Assembly (NCBI GenBank): GCA_013368315.1
Contig: JAACJM010000110.1
Span: forward strand, 218,191 to 282,190
DNA length: 64,000 bases
Reading direction: 5' to 3'
Source of the DNA: Tetrapyrgos nigripes
Lineage: Eukaryota; Basidiomycota; Agaricomycetes; Agaricales; Campanellaceae
The notes beneath the pieces were generated by a model that was not told the origin of the DNA, made no database searches, and saw only the letters and a program-made list of their open reading frames with translations. Numbering within the stretch: the first letter of the stretch is position 1; every line of letters starts with the position of its first letter. The translations under genes were made by a program, and so were the position numbers. Of this stretch, positions 41,346 through 53,030 are shown in pieces.

Positions 41346-44300
41346 CTACTCCATAGCATCAAAGTCGATATCGGGAAGCTCGGAACCGATCGAAGCGGAA
41401 GAGGATTTTTTGCTAGTTCTCATCGTCAATACTCAAGCTCCGTTAAGGTCAGTTAAAGGCTTACCTGGCTTGCTCGCAAAGGTGTGCCATAAGACGATGG
41501 TACTTCTCTTTACCACTGTTATCCGGACGCAGGATCTTCCCTTCAAGCATGGTGAGGTGCTTGTTATATTCTTCGACGAACACCTTTGCCGAAAAGTCCT
41601 CCTCAACCTGGTCACCAGTCTCCCACTCCTTCAACGCCGCGAAAATCTGCAGACGGTGTTAGGAATGCTTAAGCTCTTAAAATAGATCGTCTCATACTCA
41701 CCGCCGTACCAGCCAGAGCTAGCATGGATTTTGGGATTTCCTTTCGGTTGTCGTCAGAACTAATTGACGTGAAGCTGTCCGGGTGGCGGTTGGCAATGCT
41801 TGTGGAACCCTTGAAGAACGAAAGGTGTAGCACAGTGACAATACACTGGTGACGGTAAGGCTCATTTTTGCGCCATGTTGACGGATTTGATGGCTAGATA
41901 TTGTGTGAACAGTAGTAATAGAAACATTAACGGGAGGAAATGACGCACATCAGAAAGAGGGAAAATGTACGTTAGGCGGTCCATGAGCTTCTTGACGACA
42001 GTAGCGCATTCAGACTTTGAGAGCCTCATGAAGTCATATTGACTGCTGACAACCTTCGCGGCCTGTGTCTTAACTTGACCGCGCAGGTGACCGACTCGAC
42101 CAAATATCTGTCCAACCAACTCCGAATGAGCGAGAGGTTATACATAAGATAGTAACTCACATAATTTACAAGATGCTTTCGGTAGTCAGGATCACGTTGG
42201 ATACGATCCTGAATCAACGGCTGTTGGGTATTGGCACATGCAGCATTGAGGCCAACGACGCAGTTCTGAAGTTGTGCCGCTGCATTAGCAAAAGAATTGT
42301 CAAACACCGTTAGACCGAGATTGCGAGATCGAGGACTGCTTTTACAACTGGAGATTGAGCCTTCTTGGAGATCGTACGTTGCCCTGGTGCTGGGAAAACC
42401 ATATGCGTAACCGCCGCCCAATTCGAGTTGAATGACTCGGATGTCTGCATTAGATGAGTAGATACACTTAGACTATGAACAAATGTTAACTGACCGCATT
42501 GGAGCTTCCGTTACTTGCAACCGTTGTATTAGTCGAGTTGGAAGGTACTGATGTAGTAATAGAGCCGGTGGTTATGGTGCTGGGAGTCTGAGACACCATG
42601 ACGGTAGTACTAGGCGTTGGAGGTGTTGGGGCTGGCTTGATTGATGGACGCTATTGACAGTCCATATGAGGTCAGAAGCGTCCTTGGAATGAGAGAAAGA
42701 GAGAGGACATACCTCAGAGTCATATTTAGCATCCCGACGTGAGGCCTTTCGAGTCTAGGATATCATAACCAGACTGAGGCATTAGAAGTTAGAACGAAAA
42801 AATAATTACACACATTTTCCGGCTTTGGCTGAGTCTTGACCTCATCTTCATCGTCACTTGGAAGCTGGCTCAAGTCTAGAGCACTCGATGCATCCGATTT
42901 GCTGTCAATGTCAGGGACAATGATGTCGTCGTCGTCAACTTGGACTTTGCCTAGGATCGATCATGTGAGTGATGACAGATGACTTGTAGGTAAAGTAGCC
43001 GCACCGCCCTTTTTCTTCTTCTTGCCGTCTCTGATGGTCTCAACACGCTAAAAGAGCACTTGTAAGTATTGTTGTTATTCCCTGGAAGTTACCAAAGACT
43101 TACTTCATTGTTCAAAGCTTCGTCGTCAACGTTAAACTGCTCCCCATCACTCTCCTCAGGCTCTTCCTCCCCTTCGTCAAATTCACTGCCATCTTCTCCA
43201 GACTGGTTGAGGTCTTCTTCAACGTCTTCATTGTTGTTGTCTTCGCTCTCTATGATTTGCATAGATTGCTTAGTACCACGAACCCGCTTACCAGCTGATG
43301 ACAACGTGTGAGTAGGGAACAGCACGGGGATCCCGCGGGGAAATTTTTTTGACCCGTCCCCGTACCCGCCAAAACCCGTCCCCGCCTTCACGGGTCAAGG
43401 GTAGCAGCGGGGCTGACGGGTCTGAAGCAAAACCCGCGGGTTTAGTACGGGTATATACATATACTACCAGAGTACATACCACTAAGTAGACCTACAAGAT
43501 TATTGTACCCCTCTGGCATCTAAACGTCCTCTGCTCTGCATCCTTATTAATAGTCTCAACCTCAAGGACTTTGCAACAGCCAGGCCATCCTAATTGTGAA
43601 CTGAGCCCCATCAAACTCCACTGACAAAGCGCGTGTAGAATCTGCTGACTCGGAAAGGCAGTTTCAAACGTAGTGTAAAAGGAATCAGCCTCTAGATCTG
43701 TTGAAAAAGCACTCAATGCGGTGGAGCTATCTAGAGTAACAACAATAAGACAGTGTGCATGGATCAGGATGCATTGTTCCTTCAGTTTTGAAAGAACTGA
43801 TCATGAAGGATTTTTTCATGCATACCTGTATCTCCAGTAATAATTTGTTTAGATATTTATCTACTTACAAGCATGAAATAATCATACAGTTTAGACTACT
43901 CCAAAATTGTGCCAGCGGCAGTCTTGCAGTATCCAGGTGGCGGGTCAATTTACCCGTCTGGCGGGTCGCGGGTTAGAAGCGGGTCAAGAAAAGCCAACCC
44001 GTCCCCGTCCCCGCCATACCCCGTCCCCGTGACCCGCCACTTACCCGCCAACCCGTGCTATTCCCTACGTGTGAGTGACTGGCAGTAATTGCAATAACTG
44101 ATGCTCATCTGGCTTCGATGTGACTGCAGTGCTAGACTGCTTACCAGTGGCAACTTCCTTGGCTGGGTTCCCTTTCGCTTTTGATGTAGGCTTGGAAGCT
44201 TGTTTGGGACGCTTGGCGTTGCCGCCTTGTGGGGCATTGTTGGGCCGCTTCTTTGAGGCAAGCCAAACTGGAACACTCGTGAGGTGAGTCATTTATCACA

Positions 44301-44508
44301 CTGTTCAGCAAAAGAAATGTCTGACCCTTGTTGTTCAATGCGTCTTTTTTCTTTTCGCGTACAGGCCCTGAGACGAGTCCATGATTTGATGAATGCCAAT
44401 ATGAAGATAGTAGTACTCACGGGCGGATTGATCGTCGTCTGTCGAAGCAGACAGAGTGGGCATTCCCTGTCCTTTCGCCTTGAGAAGGTCGTTGAGAGTC
44501 TGAGACAT
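41346..44508 (-). CDS. DUF6532-domain protein, 13 exons, one frameshift
   Basis: Exons (plus coordinates): 44421-44508, 44326-44367, 44145-44267, 43104-43294, 43005-43047, 42814-42950, 42713-42754, 42495-42650, 42161-42444, 41949-42107, 41702-41893, 41465-41646, 41346-41412; all introns are GT-AG. The product, about 568 residues, has a basic start (SKKRPNNAP...NAKRPKQASKP), an acidic middle (EDNNNEDVEEDL), a Ser/Thr/Pro linker, then the DUF6532 core: PGQRTISKKAQSPVVKAVLD, LTVFDNSFANAA, RIQRDPDYRKHLVNY, YRHQCIVTVL and LKEWETGD, ending ELPDIDFDAME. In exon 9 the frame changes by one base near 42308-42325 (after DLAISV), so it is either newly broken or an assembly error. Function unknown; nuclear by composition. 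A hAT MITE fills intron 3. Confidence 0.85.
43313..44067. mobile_element. hAT-type MITE in an intron of the DUF6532 gene
   Basis: 755 bases. The ends TAGGGAACAGCACGGG and, inverted, TAGGGAATAGCACGGG differ at one base. CGTGTGAG stands on both sides (43305-43312, 44068-44075), a perfect 8-base duplication diagnostic of hAT elements. Subterminal arrays of ACCCGTCCCCG/CCCGCC words occur at both ends. No transposase. Without it, intron 3 would be about 90 bases with intact GTAAGC and ATCAG ends. Confidence 0.93.
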
Positions 44509-44714
44509 GAGATGGTGGTGGTTTGAGATCGAGGTGAAATTTTACTTCTTGGAGCTGCTGTTATCATTGTGCGTTTTTTTATTTTTCCGCTGACGTTTTG
44601 TCCGGCTGTACTAATATCCGCTTTACCTCGTTTAGGTACTACCCCTTACCTCTGTACTAGTCAGTCAAAAACTCGAAGTCTGCCCCCCCTCTGCTTTACA
44701 CCGTCCTCTTTGTC
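44509..44714. promoter_or_regulatory. Shared divergent promoter region, DUF6532 and Plavaka genes
   Basis: Only 206 bases separate the two start codons, on opposite strands. The region is pyrimidine-rich toward the Plavaka ATG (CTGCCCCCCCTCTGC, 44680-44694). No clear TATA box. Co-expression would be an inference from the layout only. Confidence 0.45.
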
Positions 44715-47700
44715 ATGTCTATCAACGCAAGTGTCTGTGGAGGCTGCGGGAAATCATATCCAGGAGGTTTCATATTTCAACATTGTCGCAAATCTCGGAA
44801 TCCAGCTTGTCAGGCGTACGGCAAACAGTTTTCGCAGCCAGGGCCCACTTTACTGGAAACGACTGCAAATCTGCTGGGGTCGCTTCTCAGTAATTTGACT
44901 GCGATGCCCCAAGCAGAGCAGATACAGATGGGCATTCCTATGCAGGTGGATCCAACTGGTGACTTTTTCGGATCTTATGATGGTCTCCAGGATGATATTG
45001 ACATTTCTTTGGGAGAACCTCATTCCGGTCCTTCCGTACATGACGTACATGACAGCGGCTCTATCAACGACTCCGATTGTGACGACTCTGATGAGGAAGA
45101 CGAGGCTCAGGATGAACAATATGAGGACCATTGGGAACCTAGAATTGACATTGGCCCGCACTCACACACAGGCGATCGCTTGCCTTCACCTGAACTCCTG
45201 TTTCCTGATGGTATGCTGGAGGAGACAGTACCACTACCAAATGCACGACCACCACCTGTAGCCCACTCAGGTGCAAGGACAAGGGAGCCATATGTCAAGC
45301 CCTATCCTGACCCGCGCGCTGGTACACCCCTCAGCTCTCAAACTTTGTATATTGGCGATAATCAACAGTACCGCGAACGTCTTGGTGATAGGTCGAATAT
45401 TTGGGCTCCATTCCAGTCGGAAATGGACTGGAGGATTGCAAAGTGGGCTAAAATGAGAGGGCCGAGTTCTACTGCATTTGATGAGCTTCTTGCCATTCAA
45501 GGGGTGGGTCTTACCATTTATTTGCGTACCATTGGCCTAATAACATTTTGTACAGGTTTATGAGAAGCTAGGGCTGTCATACTGCAATGCCATCGACCTC
45601 AACAAGATCATTGATAACAAGCTTCCGAACGGTCGTCCTCCATTCCAGCGTGAGGAAGTGATCGTACAGGGACACACATTGGAGGTTTACTTCCGTGATA
45701 TCCTTCAATGTGTCCGAGCCCTTTACGGCGACGCCGATTTCTCAGAATACCTCAAGTATGCGCCCGAGCAGCATTTTGATGACAGTACATGTTGTGAACA
45801 GTTGTATCACGACATGCATACTGGGAGATGGTGGTGGTCAACGCAGGTATGTATTCTCAGTCCTCAATCGGTAATGTATGTGTCTTGATTATTCTATGTG
45901 GTACAGGAAAAACTTGACAAAACTGCTGGCCCTGGCCGTACTATCATTCCCATTATCATCTCTAGCGACAAAACCCAGGTGACAGTATTTCACAACAAGA
46001 CTGCCTACCCTGTCTACATGACGCTTGGAAATATTCCGAAGGAGATCCGACGTAAACCATCCAAACGAGCCTACATTCTGCTGGGTTACCTTCCCTCCAG
46101 TAACCTCGAGCATATCAAGAATGCTGCTTCTCGTCGTCGCTCTGTCACCAACCTCTTCCATTCCTGCATGCGTCACATCATGAAGCCGTTGGAGAGTGCT
46201 GGATCTGTTGGGTCTGTCTTTACGAGTGGAGATGGTGTGGACCGTATTGGCCATCCCATTTTTGCAGCTTTCGTCGGTGACTACCCAGAGCAGATCCTTG
46301 TTACCTGCTGTATCAGTGGTCACTGTCCAAGGTGTACAATTCCCCGCCAACGCATCGGTGACAACACTGAACCCCATCCTCTCTGGAGATTGCGATCCAT
46401 CTTGGAGGCACTGAAGGCTGTTGACCAGGGGGCCGCAGCATTTGTTTCTGCTTGCCAAGAAGTTGGAATCAAACCAGTTTTCGAGCCGTTTTGGTCCAAC
46501 CTTCCTTATTCCAATGTCTATCACTCAATTACCCCCGATATCCTGCATCAACTTTATCAGGGTGTCTTCAAACACATGAAGCTGTGGGTTATCGAGGCAT
46601 ATGGGGCACATGAGACTGATGCTCGGTGCCGACGTCTTCCCCCTAACCACAACATCCGAGTCTTTATGAAGGGCATATCCACACTCCAACGGGTTAGCGG
46701 CGAAGAACATAACCAGATCTCTCACTTCCTACTTGGACTAATTGCCGATGCTCCACTTCCCAGTGGAATGTCCAATGTCTGGCTCCTACGATGTCTTCGT
46801 GGACTAATAGACTTTCTGTTCCTCGCCCAGTATCCTGTCCATTCCACTACCAGCCTTCGCCTTCTTGAAGACGCTCTTGAACGGTTCCACGCCAACAAGC
46901 AGATCTTTGTTGATCTTGACATTCGCTCAAACTTCCACATTCCTAAAATCCACTTCCTCAACCATTATGTCGAGTGTGTCAAGCAACTCGGAACATTTGA
47001 CAACTTCAACACCGAATACACCGAGCGGCTACATATTGACATGGCCAAGGACGCTTACTGGGCCACAAACAAGAAGGACGAGTTCTCGCAGATGACGAAA
47101 TGGCTGGAGAGGAAGGAAAAGATAATGAAGCATGAGTCATATATTCTCTGGATGGAATTGGGAGAGCATCCGCCGCTCTATCTTCATCATATTCCCCCTG
47201 GTCTAAACACCTCTCGCATCCTCAAGATGGCGAAGCATCCATCCGTAAACACTCTCAATCTTTCCGACGTTGTTGACCGTTATGGAGCAACCTTCTTACG
47301 AGCAGCACTCTCACGCTATGTTGTGCAGCTGAAGAATCCTCAGCTGACTGGTAGACGCTTCGAGGATGCTGTTGACGCACTGTTCCTTGGTGTGCCAAGT
47401 GTTTCAGCCTATCACCGTGTCAAGTACCTGCGCTACGATGTGTTCTCAGAGACAATGTTGACAGCAGACTCTATTCATGCGCAACCTGGCCGGCGGGACA
47501 AATATGATCGGTGGGTTGATGGGCGTTTTGACACTGCCCTTGTACACATCACCGATAATGAAGGGCCCTTGAAGTTGACTCAAGGTGAGAGTCTATTGCT
47601 ATTTCAAAGTAAGAAACTAATCTGATATTTCTGGTGCAGATACACGGGTTGCGCAAGTACGCCTGGTATTCACTCTCCCACAGAAATCGTCCAACTATCT

Positions 47701-48013
47701 TTTCAACGGTGTGCCTGAGAATGACCGACCGCGACATCTGGCTTACGTCGAGTGGTTCTCCCCTTTCACGCCGCATCCAGATGAAAATAATGGATATTAC
47801 AAGATTTCTCGAAGCTATGCAGACTTGGAAGGTGGGAGATTGGCGAGTGTGGTGGACATTAGAAGGTTGGTACGCAGTGTGCATCTTATACCGTGTTTTG
47901 GTCGAGTTGCAAATCGAGACTGGAATAGTGGTACCGTCCTAGAGCAGTGCACATCATTTTATCTAAACACTGACAGCGACAGGCATATGTACCAGTTATT
48001 TAAAAGTAATTGA
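44715..48013 (+). CDS. Plavaka-type transposase, intact, four exons
   Basis: Exons 44715-45503, 45556-45846, 45907-47584, 47640-48013 join in frame to 1043 residues without a stop. Residues 8-35 hold a zinc-binding start (CGGCGKSYPGGFIFQHC), followed by an acidic region (DCDDSDEEDEAQDEQYEDHW). The Plavaka core begins WWWSTQ-EKLDKTAGPG, with the catalytic-type Asp of ISSDKTQVT (about 381), AYPVYMTLGNIPKEIRRKPS, a second Asp in VGDYPEQ (about 484), the cysteine cluster CCISGHCPRCTIP, then HQLYQGVFKHMKLW and a long helical part. The C-terminus reads HLAYVEWFSPF. Plavaka transposases belong to the wider CACTA group of mushroom genomes. I find no inverted ends around it, so it may be a stranded or domesticated copy. 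Confidence 0.92.
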
Positions 48014-48430
48014 CTTCTATTAATAGTGTAATAGCGTAGTACACTCAACAAGTACATAGGAGAATCTTCAAAAGCGGGAACCCATGATCTATCATTATTC
48101 AAAAATTTTTCCTGAAAAAGTTTATTTTTGTTGTTGTACGTGGGGGAGATCATTTTTCCTCACGATTTTTAATAGACAGGTGTAGCCATGCTATACCTAT
48201 CTACTACCAAGCTTGCTTTGACACCTTTTTTTGTTGACGATGCACAATAGTTGCGAGTCAGTATGACATCATTTTTCTCTGATCGATATCTGAGTCATCC
48301 TTTAGGCCTCTCGACACACGACTTCAATGATCTCAACCTCTCAGGTCTCCCTTTCCAAGTCCGAACGTCGACAACCTCTCAGAACTTCTCAGTATATCTT
48401 TTGCAATACTGGAAGGCGGTGCCATTAACC
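48014..48430. other. Spacer after the Plavaka gene
   Basis: AT-rich; no transposon end recognised. 5' exons of the coiled-coil gene may lie at 48251-48430 but cannot be joined with confidence. Confidence 0.35.
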
Positions 48431-49080
48431 TCCTGGTAGGACAGCCAATCTCCCTGAAAATGAAGAACCCGAATTTATTCCATCATCAAGTACCCCATCG
48501 CCATTGCCAGACTGTCCCTGGCCTGGGATGGTCAAAAAGGAGGAGAACGAAGTAGCTTTTGGTGTAGGAACTGATGGTATTTTGATGTCACCGTGCGTAT
48601 CATGTTTTTTTTTTCCTCATTTCTGGTCTGCTGACTATACAGTCTGCTAGGGGCGTTGTGGGATCCGACGATCCAGATAACACTCTAGTTGAACCCAAGG
48701 ATTTGCAAGCCAATCTGGCAATACTAGAATCAAAAGCCCCTCCTGCTCGTGCGTTCTCTTGTTCTTTTACTTGTGCTCTTTTCACACTCAAAGGTGACAC
48801 TAACTTACTTATGGTAGGCATCCGAACTGCAACTCTGATCCGTAAGAGTAGGAAGATGGCTCGCTCTAAAGAGGACCAGCTGTTCTGGCAAGTCTGCGAA
48901 CTTCAACGGTTGCTAGACAAGTTAGTACGAACCCACGCGTCAACCAATGTTAAACTCGGAGCAGTGACACTGGAGAAGGAATTGGCTTTGAGAGAGCGAG
49001 ACTTGGCACGTATTGAGAGAGATTTGGCTCAGGAAAGAGTGTCGGCGTTGGAAGCAGCTATTCTGGGTGATGAACCATAG
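48431..49080 (+). CDS. Hypothetical coiled-coil protein, 5' end uncertain
   Basis: Three exon pieces read well. 48431-48592 gives PENEEPEFIPSSS and GMVKKEENEVAFGVGTDG; an intron GTGCGTATC...CTATACAG follows. 48643-48748 gives DDPDNTLVEPKDLQANLAI; an intron GTGCGTTC...ATGGTAG follows. 48818-49080 gives KSRKMARSKEDQLFWQVCEL and a charged heptad region (LEKELALRERDLARIERD) ending LGDEP. The last third is a clear coiled coil. A stop lies just before 48431 in this frame, so an upstream exon is needed. No known family recognised; loosely like a small leucine-zipper protein. Confidence 0.5.
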
Positions 49081-49377
49081 ACTTTTTATTGACTATTTTC
49101 GTTGATAGAAGCAAGTAAACCCCGAGGAATGTATTCTTGCTCTGGTTCCTGGCCACTTCGGACATGATGAGATGTGTACTACTAGGCTGAAAGATCAGCA
49201 CTGTACTACGTTGTAATATTCGGGTGAGATATGCCACCAATATTACTGATATGACTGAGTACGTCAAATAATTGTCTTATTTTTTCCGACTTGACACTCA
49301 ATACTACCGTTGTTACCATTTATGTCTGTATTTTATACAAATTTCAATCTTAGGTTTTTCCTGATGTCCTCGTAGAA
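49081..49377. other. Intergenic spacer
   Basis: No feature recognised between the coiled-coil gene and the ATP synthase remnant. Confidence 0.4.
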
Positions 49378-49926
49378 GTGCGCGTTCAACGCCCAAGTCA
49401 AAGCCACTCAAAAAAAGGAACAAGAAACGTCTAGTGCCCAACAAACTGCTGGAAGGGTTTTAGAGGGTGCTAAAAAGGTTGCTGGGCCTCTTGGAGAGGG
49501 TTGGGTTCATGCTTGGCTGTACGTGTCTCCCTTCGTGTCTTTCTGACCCTCTTTTCTTTCATGTCTTCCCTTTACCTCCCTCCATAACAATCCGTCTAAT
49601 CCATCTCATTTGTTCCAGCCTACCCCCAACCTATCATGTACAACCTCTCCGTCTTCTGGGGGATCTGCAAATACATCTACCGAAAACCTCTCCCCTTCCT
49701 TGTAGTGAGACCATGTGGGCTAGAGCCATCAATAGGGACCTTTGGTTTGGAGCTGTCAGGAGCGGGGACATTGCTAGAATTGGCGTGTATGCAATGGAGG
49801 CATATGGGATTTTTAAGGTTTGTTTTAATACTATTACTACATCTGAGTTGTCGTGTTGACGTTGCGTTACTCTGTATTGGTGAAATTGTTGGAAGGAGGA
49901 GTCTCGTCGGGTACAATGTTAACTAG
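49378..49926 (+). pseudogene. Remnant of mitochondrial ATP synthase subunit g (ATP20)
   Basis: The order and spacing of conserved pieces match subunit g, the small membrane subunit needed for dimers of the F1Fo ATP synthase: AGRVLEGAKKVAGPLGE, then RVGFMLG (one base out of frame), an intron ending TTGTTCCAG at 49618, QPIMYNLSVFWGICKYIYRK, a second frame change, MWARAINRDLWFGAVRSGDI, ARIGVYAMEAYGIFK, and IGEIVGRRSLVGY before TAG at 49924-49926. The last intron lacks its AG (CTCTGT directly before ATTGGT). No start codon or 5' exon is seen. Two shifts and a dead splice site make it a pseudogene unless the assembly is at fault; a working copy should exist elsewhere. Confidence 0.75.
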
Positions 49927-50676
49927 GCGTCTTTCCTTCCAATATAGATGTTATCTTCAACACATAGAGTACAATACATACCAATGCCATCCCAGCAATG
50001 GCTATTTCTTCTCCTGACGTTGTTTATCCTTCTTTGTGATTGAGACTACCTACCCGCCGTCTACTACACGCTACTCTCAACTACAAGGGAGGTGCTAACG
50101 GGTCTGTTTCTTTTCTACTTTGCGTTTTCTTTTTCTTGTACTTTAAATTTGTAGACTTCCTCCCCTCTACATCTCGTTTCCCGTCATTTCCCTTTTCCGT
50201 CTTTTTCTTTTTTTTTTTGGATGCTTTAGAAGGCGGGTGGGGGTTACACTACCCTTCTCTTTCCTTCTCTCTTTCCTTTATTTTTCTCCTTTCTTTACGT
50301 CAGGTTTGGCGTTGGCTCTTCCTTGTTCTCCTCATTCTCATTCTCATTTTTGTTTTTGTTTTTGTTTTTGTTTTTGTTCTGTTTCTGTTTCTCCATTCTT
50401 TTCTCCCCACACAAAGATGAAGACGTGACCATTGACCATAATATTATCCAGTCCCCAGTGTCCAGTGTCCAGTGTTCCGCACCTAGTGTCTATTTCCCCT
50501 TCCTTCTTCCTTCTTTCTTTTCCCTGTTCTTCTTCCATATACTTTTTATCATTTTACTCCCAAGGCTTGAGCAGCCCATGCAAGTTTACCTTTTGTGAAA
50601 ATAATTTTAGTATGAGAAACTTACCTATGAATAAGGCTCGGGTACTTTTCGTCCAGTTTTCTATCAATTAGTTATA
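49927..50676. other. Pyrimidine-rich spacer with microsatellite
   Basis: 50100-50560 is CT-rich on the plus strand. A TTTTTG repeat of about six copies lies at 50346-50382. The serine/phenylalanine-rich frames here are composition artefacts. Confidence 0.7.
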
Positions 50677-53030
50677 CAGGGTTCCATGGGTCCGTGGGAC
50701 ACCGCACTCCTTGGTACATTTGACTCGGAAGGGGTGTCCCTCTCAGGTATTCCTCTCGGACATTTGACAATGAGCTAGATTAGCAATCTATTTACCTTTC
50801 TATGAGAAGTCCGAAGGTATTTTACCTATCTACTATACTAGAACTATGAGGATCAAGCTAAGATTGTACAAAATAGCTAAATAACAAACGAAAGATGCAA
50901 TCTGACCTTTCTATTTTTTCAACACAAGTAGAATACCATGTAAGGAATACATACTGTAGCAAAACAGAGCTCCGGAAAGAGGAGGGATAGACGAAAGGGA
51001 CTCGAAGTACATTGTGCTCGGGAAAGGTGTCACATCACGCTTTCCTAAAGGAGAGACAACCCCAGAATGGAAATGCCGTGCTCAAGAGTCGCAAAAACAA
51101 AATCGCGAGTCGCGACACGCAACCGGCAGGATAAACATGAAAAATTTTCCTTCCCAATCCTCGACATGGTAGGCCGTGCCAAGAACATCGCATCATATGA
51201 ACTCTCGGAGCTGAAAAAGAAGGCAGTGCAGAGATACCTGGACAAGTTGGGAAAGCCCGGAGGAGAGAAGAAGCTAGGTCTTCGAGAAGTCTGCCGAGCC
51301 ATCTCCGATGACCACTTCGAGAGGACAGGACATCGCATTGCATTAAGCTCGACTACTCTTGCACGACATGTGAAAGGAGGCCAAACTATTATGGAATTCA
51401 ATGCAACAAAACACCACCTTACACCTGAAGAACAACAAAAGATTGTTAATTTTGCTGTCGAGTGTGGAGACCGTGGGTTTCCCCTCAGTCCTCGTAGGAT
51501 CAAGCAGCATGCTGAGCATATACTCAAGTGCAGGCTGGGGTCTCTAGCACTGGAGAAGGGTCTTGGGAAGGACTGGGCCACACGCTTTATCAACAAGCAC
51601 CATGGGGAGCTGGGGAGATATTGGTCTCGACCTCTCGATGACAAACGCGGTCGTGCTGTTAATCCGGTCACAAAGGAGGAATATTTTAATCTATTGAAAG
51701 GATGTCGTGAGAAGTACAATATACCAGATGAGTTGGTGTATGGTGCTGATGAGAGTGGGCTACAGACAGGGATAGGAAGCAAGGAATATGTTATAGGCAG
51801 GAAAGGGGCATCTATAGTACACCAGCAACGCAGTGGTGACCGAGAAAACATCACCGTGCTCCCTACAATTTGTGCCGATGGTACTTGTCTTGCTCCGGCA
51901 ATCATCTTCAAGGGACAAGGCTACCAGACGAAATGGCTGCAAAATAATCCAATTGATGCAAGGTAATGTCAGCACCGTCAAGTGCACCAAATTGGAACTC
52001 ACCACTTGCACAGGCTCTCATACTCGAAGAAGGGATACATTGAAGGAGAGATCGGAGTTGCATGGCTGGAAGACTTTGACAAACAGACCAAGGGCAAGGC
52101 AGCAGGTCGTGCTTGTCTGCTTCTGGTTGATGGACATGCATCGCATTACACCCATGGCTTCCTCAAGTATGCCTGAGAAAATAATATCCATGTTCTCTGC
52201 TACCCCTCGCACTCTACCCACGTTTATCAAGGCCTCGATGTAGTTCTCTTCAGCCCACTGAAGAAAGCTTGGAGCTCTGCCCGAGATGACTATGAACGGC
52301 GGGGTTACAAGGTCACAAAATCAAACTTCTTTGCAGTCTATGCAAAACCACATGTCGAAACGTTTACGTCAGACAACATCAAGGCAGCATTTTGAGAAAC
52401 CGGCGTCGTACCTTTCAATCCCGACAAGATAACGGCCTCCATGATGGCAGCTAGTCTGGAGACAACAACTTCCAGTCGACGTACTATGCCTCTTGGCCTC
52501 ACAGCCTCTGCGAAACATGTCTCAGGTCTCATCGCCAGCGAAATAAAGAAACACCAATCAGATGAAAACATACCTGCATCGGCCTCAGGTAGTGACTCTA
52601 CAGCCACACCTTCCACTCCACCCATAAACACACAACCTCTTCCTACCACACCTGTTCGAGTAGCCCATACTGTTTCATGCCTTGCGTTATCGCCCTCTTT
52701 CGAATTTCTCATATCCACCCAGCCGCTACACTCCACCTCAGTCCCTCCTCCTTTGGTCATGACATTCATATCCCCAAACAAGCGTCGTTACGAGCAACTG
52801 CTGGCACAAGGGCCACGGACAGAGTACGAAGCTCAGCTCCAGGCCGCTGTTCAAGAACTTGAAAATGCCAATGCTGTGCAGAAAGGTGTCATGACGGGGC
52901 TTCAAGCACAGTCTGTCCTACAGGACCAGTGGGTGCAGAAGGTGCGGGGACAGTTGGAGGATCACAATGAAAACAAGACAAGGAAAAAGTCACGACGTCT
53001 ACTAGCTGATGGCCGTGCCAGGATGCTGAC
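50677..53030 (+). mobile_element. pogo-type transposon, right end lost
   Basis: The candidate left end, CAGGGTTCCATGGGTCCGTG, directly follows TA (50675-50676), as for pogo/Tc1 elements. The matching right end is not found before or after the copia insertion at 53031. It carries the DDE_1-type gene listed separately. Confidence 0.55.
51067..53030 (+). pseudogene. pogo/DDE_1-type transposase with two TGA stops, cut by a copia LTR
   Basis: Exon 1 51067-51962, intron 51963-52013 (GTAATG...TGCACAG), exon 2 from 52014. The N-terminal part has helix-turn-helix segments (LGLREVCRAISDDHFERTG, ALSSTTLARHVKGG) and a CENP-B-type second DNA-binding region (LSPRRIKQHAEHIL...LGKDWATRFINKH). Catalytic residues are in place: D in YGADESG, D in LLLVDGHASHY, D in VYQGLDVVLFSPLKKAW. 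Two stops interrupt exon 2: TGA before ENNIHVLCYPS (52175-52177) and TGA before ETGVVPFNP (52395-52397). Both sit where relatives have Arg, consistent with CGA to TGA. The last part is a coiled region ending RRLLADGRARML at the LTR. Confidence 0.85.

Noticed and set aside
40961..48260. A single large transposon enclosing the DUF6532 and Plavaka genes
   Set aside because: I compared the two outer spacers by eye and found no inverted ends or flanking duplication. Kept only as a hypothesis in the findings.
50040..50420. 126-codon frame with a hydrophobic C-terminus
   Set aside because: Low-complexity CT and TTTTTG repeats, no start context or introns.
51045..51911. 288-codon minus-strand frame
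   Set aside because: It is the antisense shadow of the pogo transposase, which has clear domains on the plus strand.
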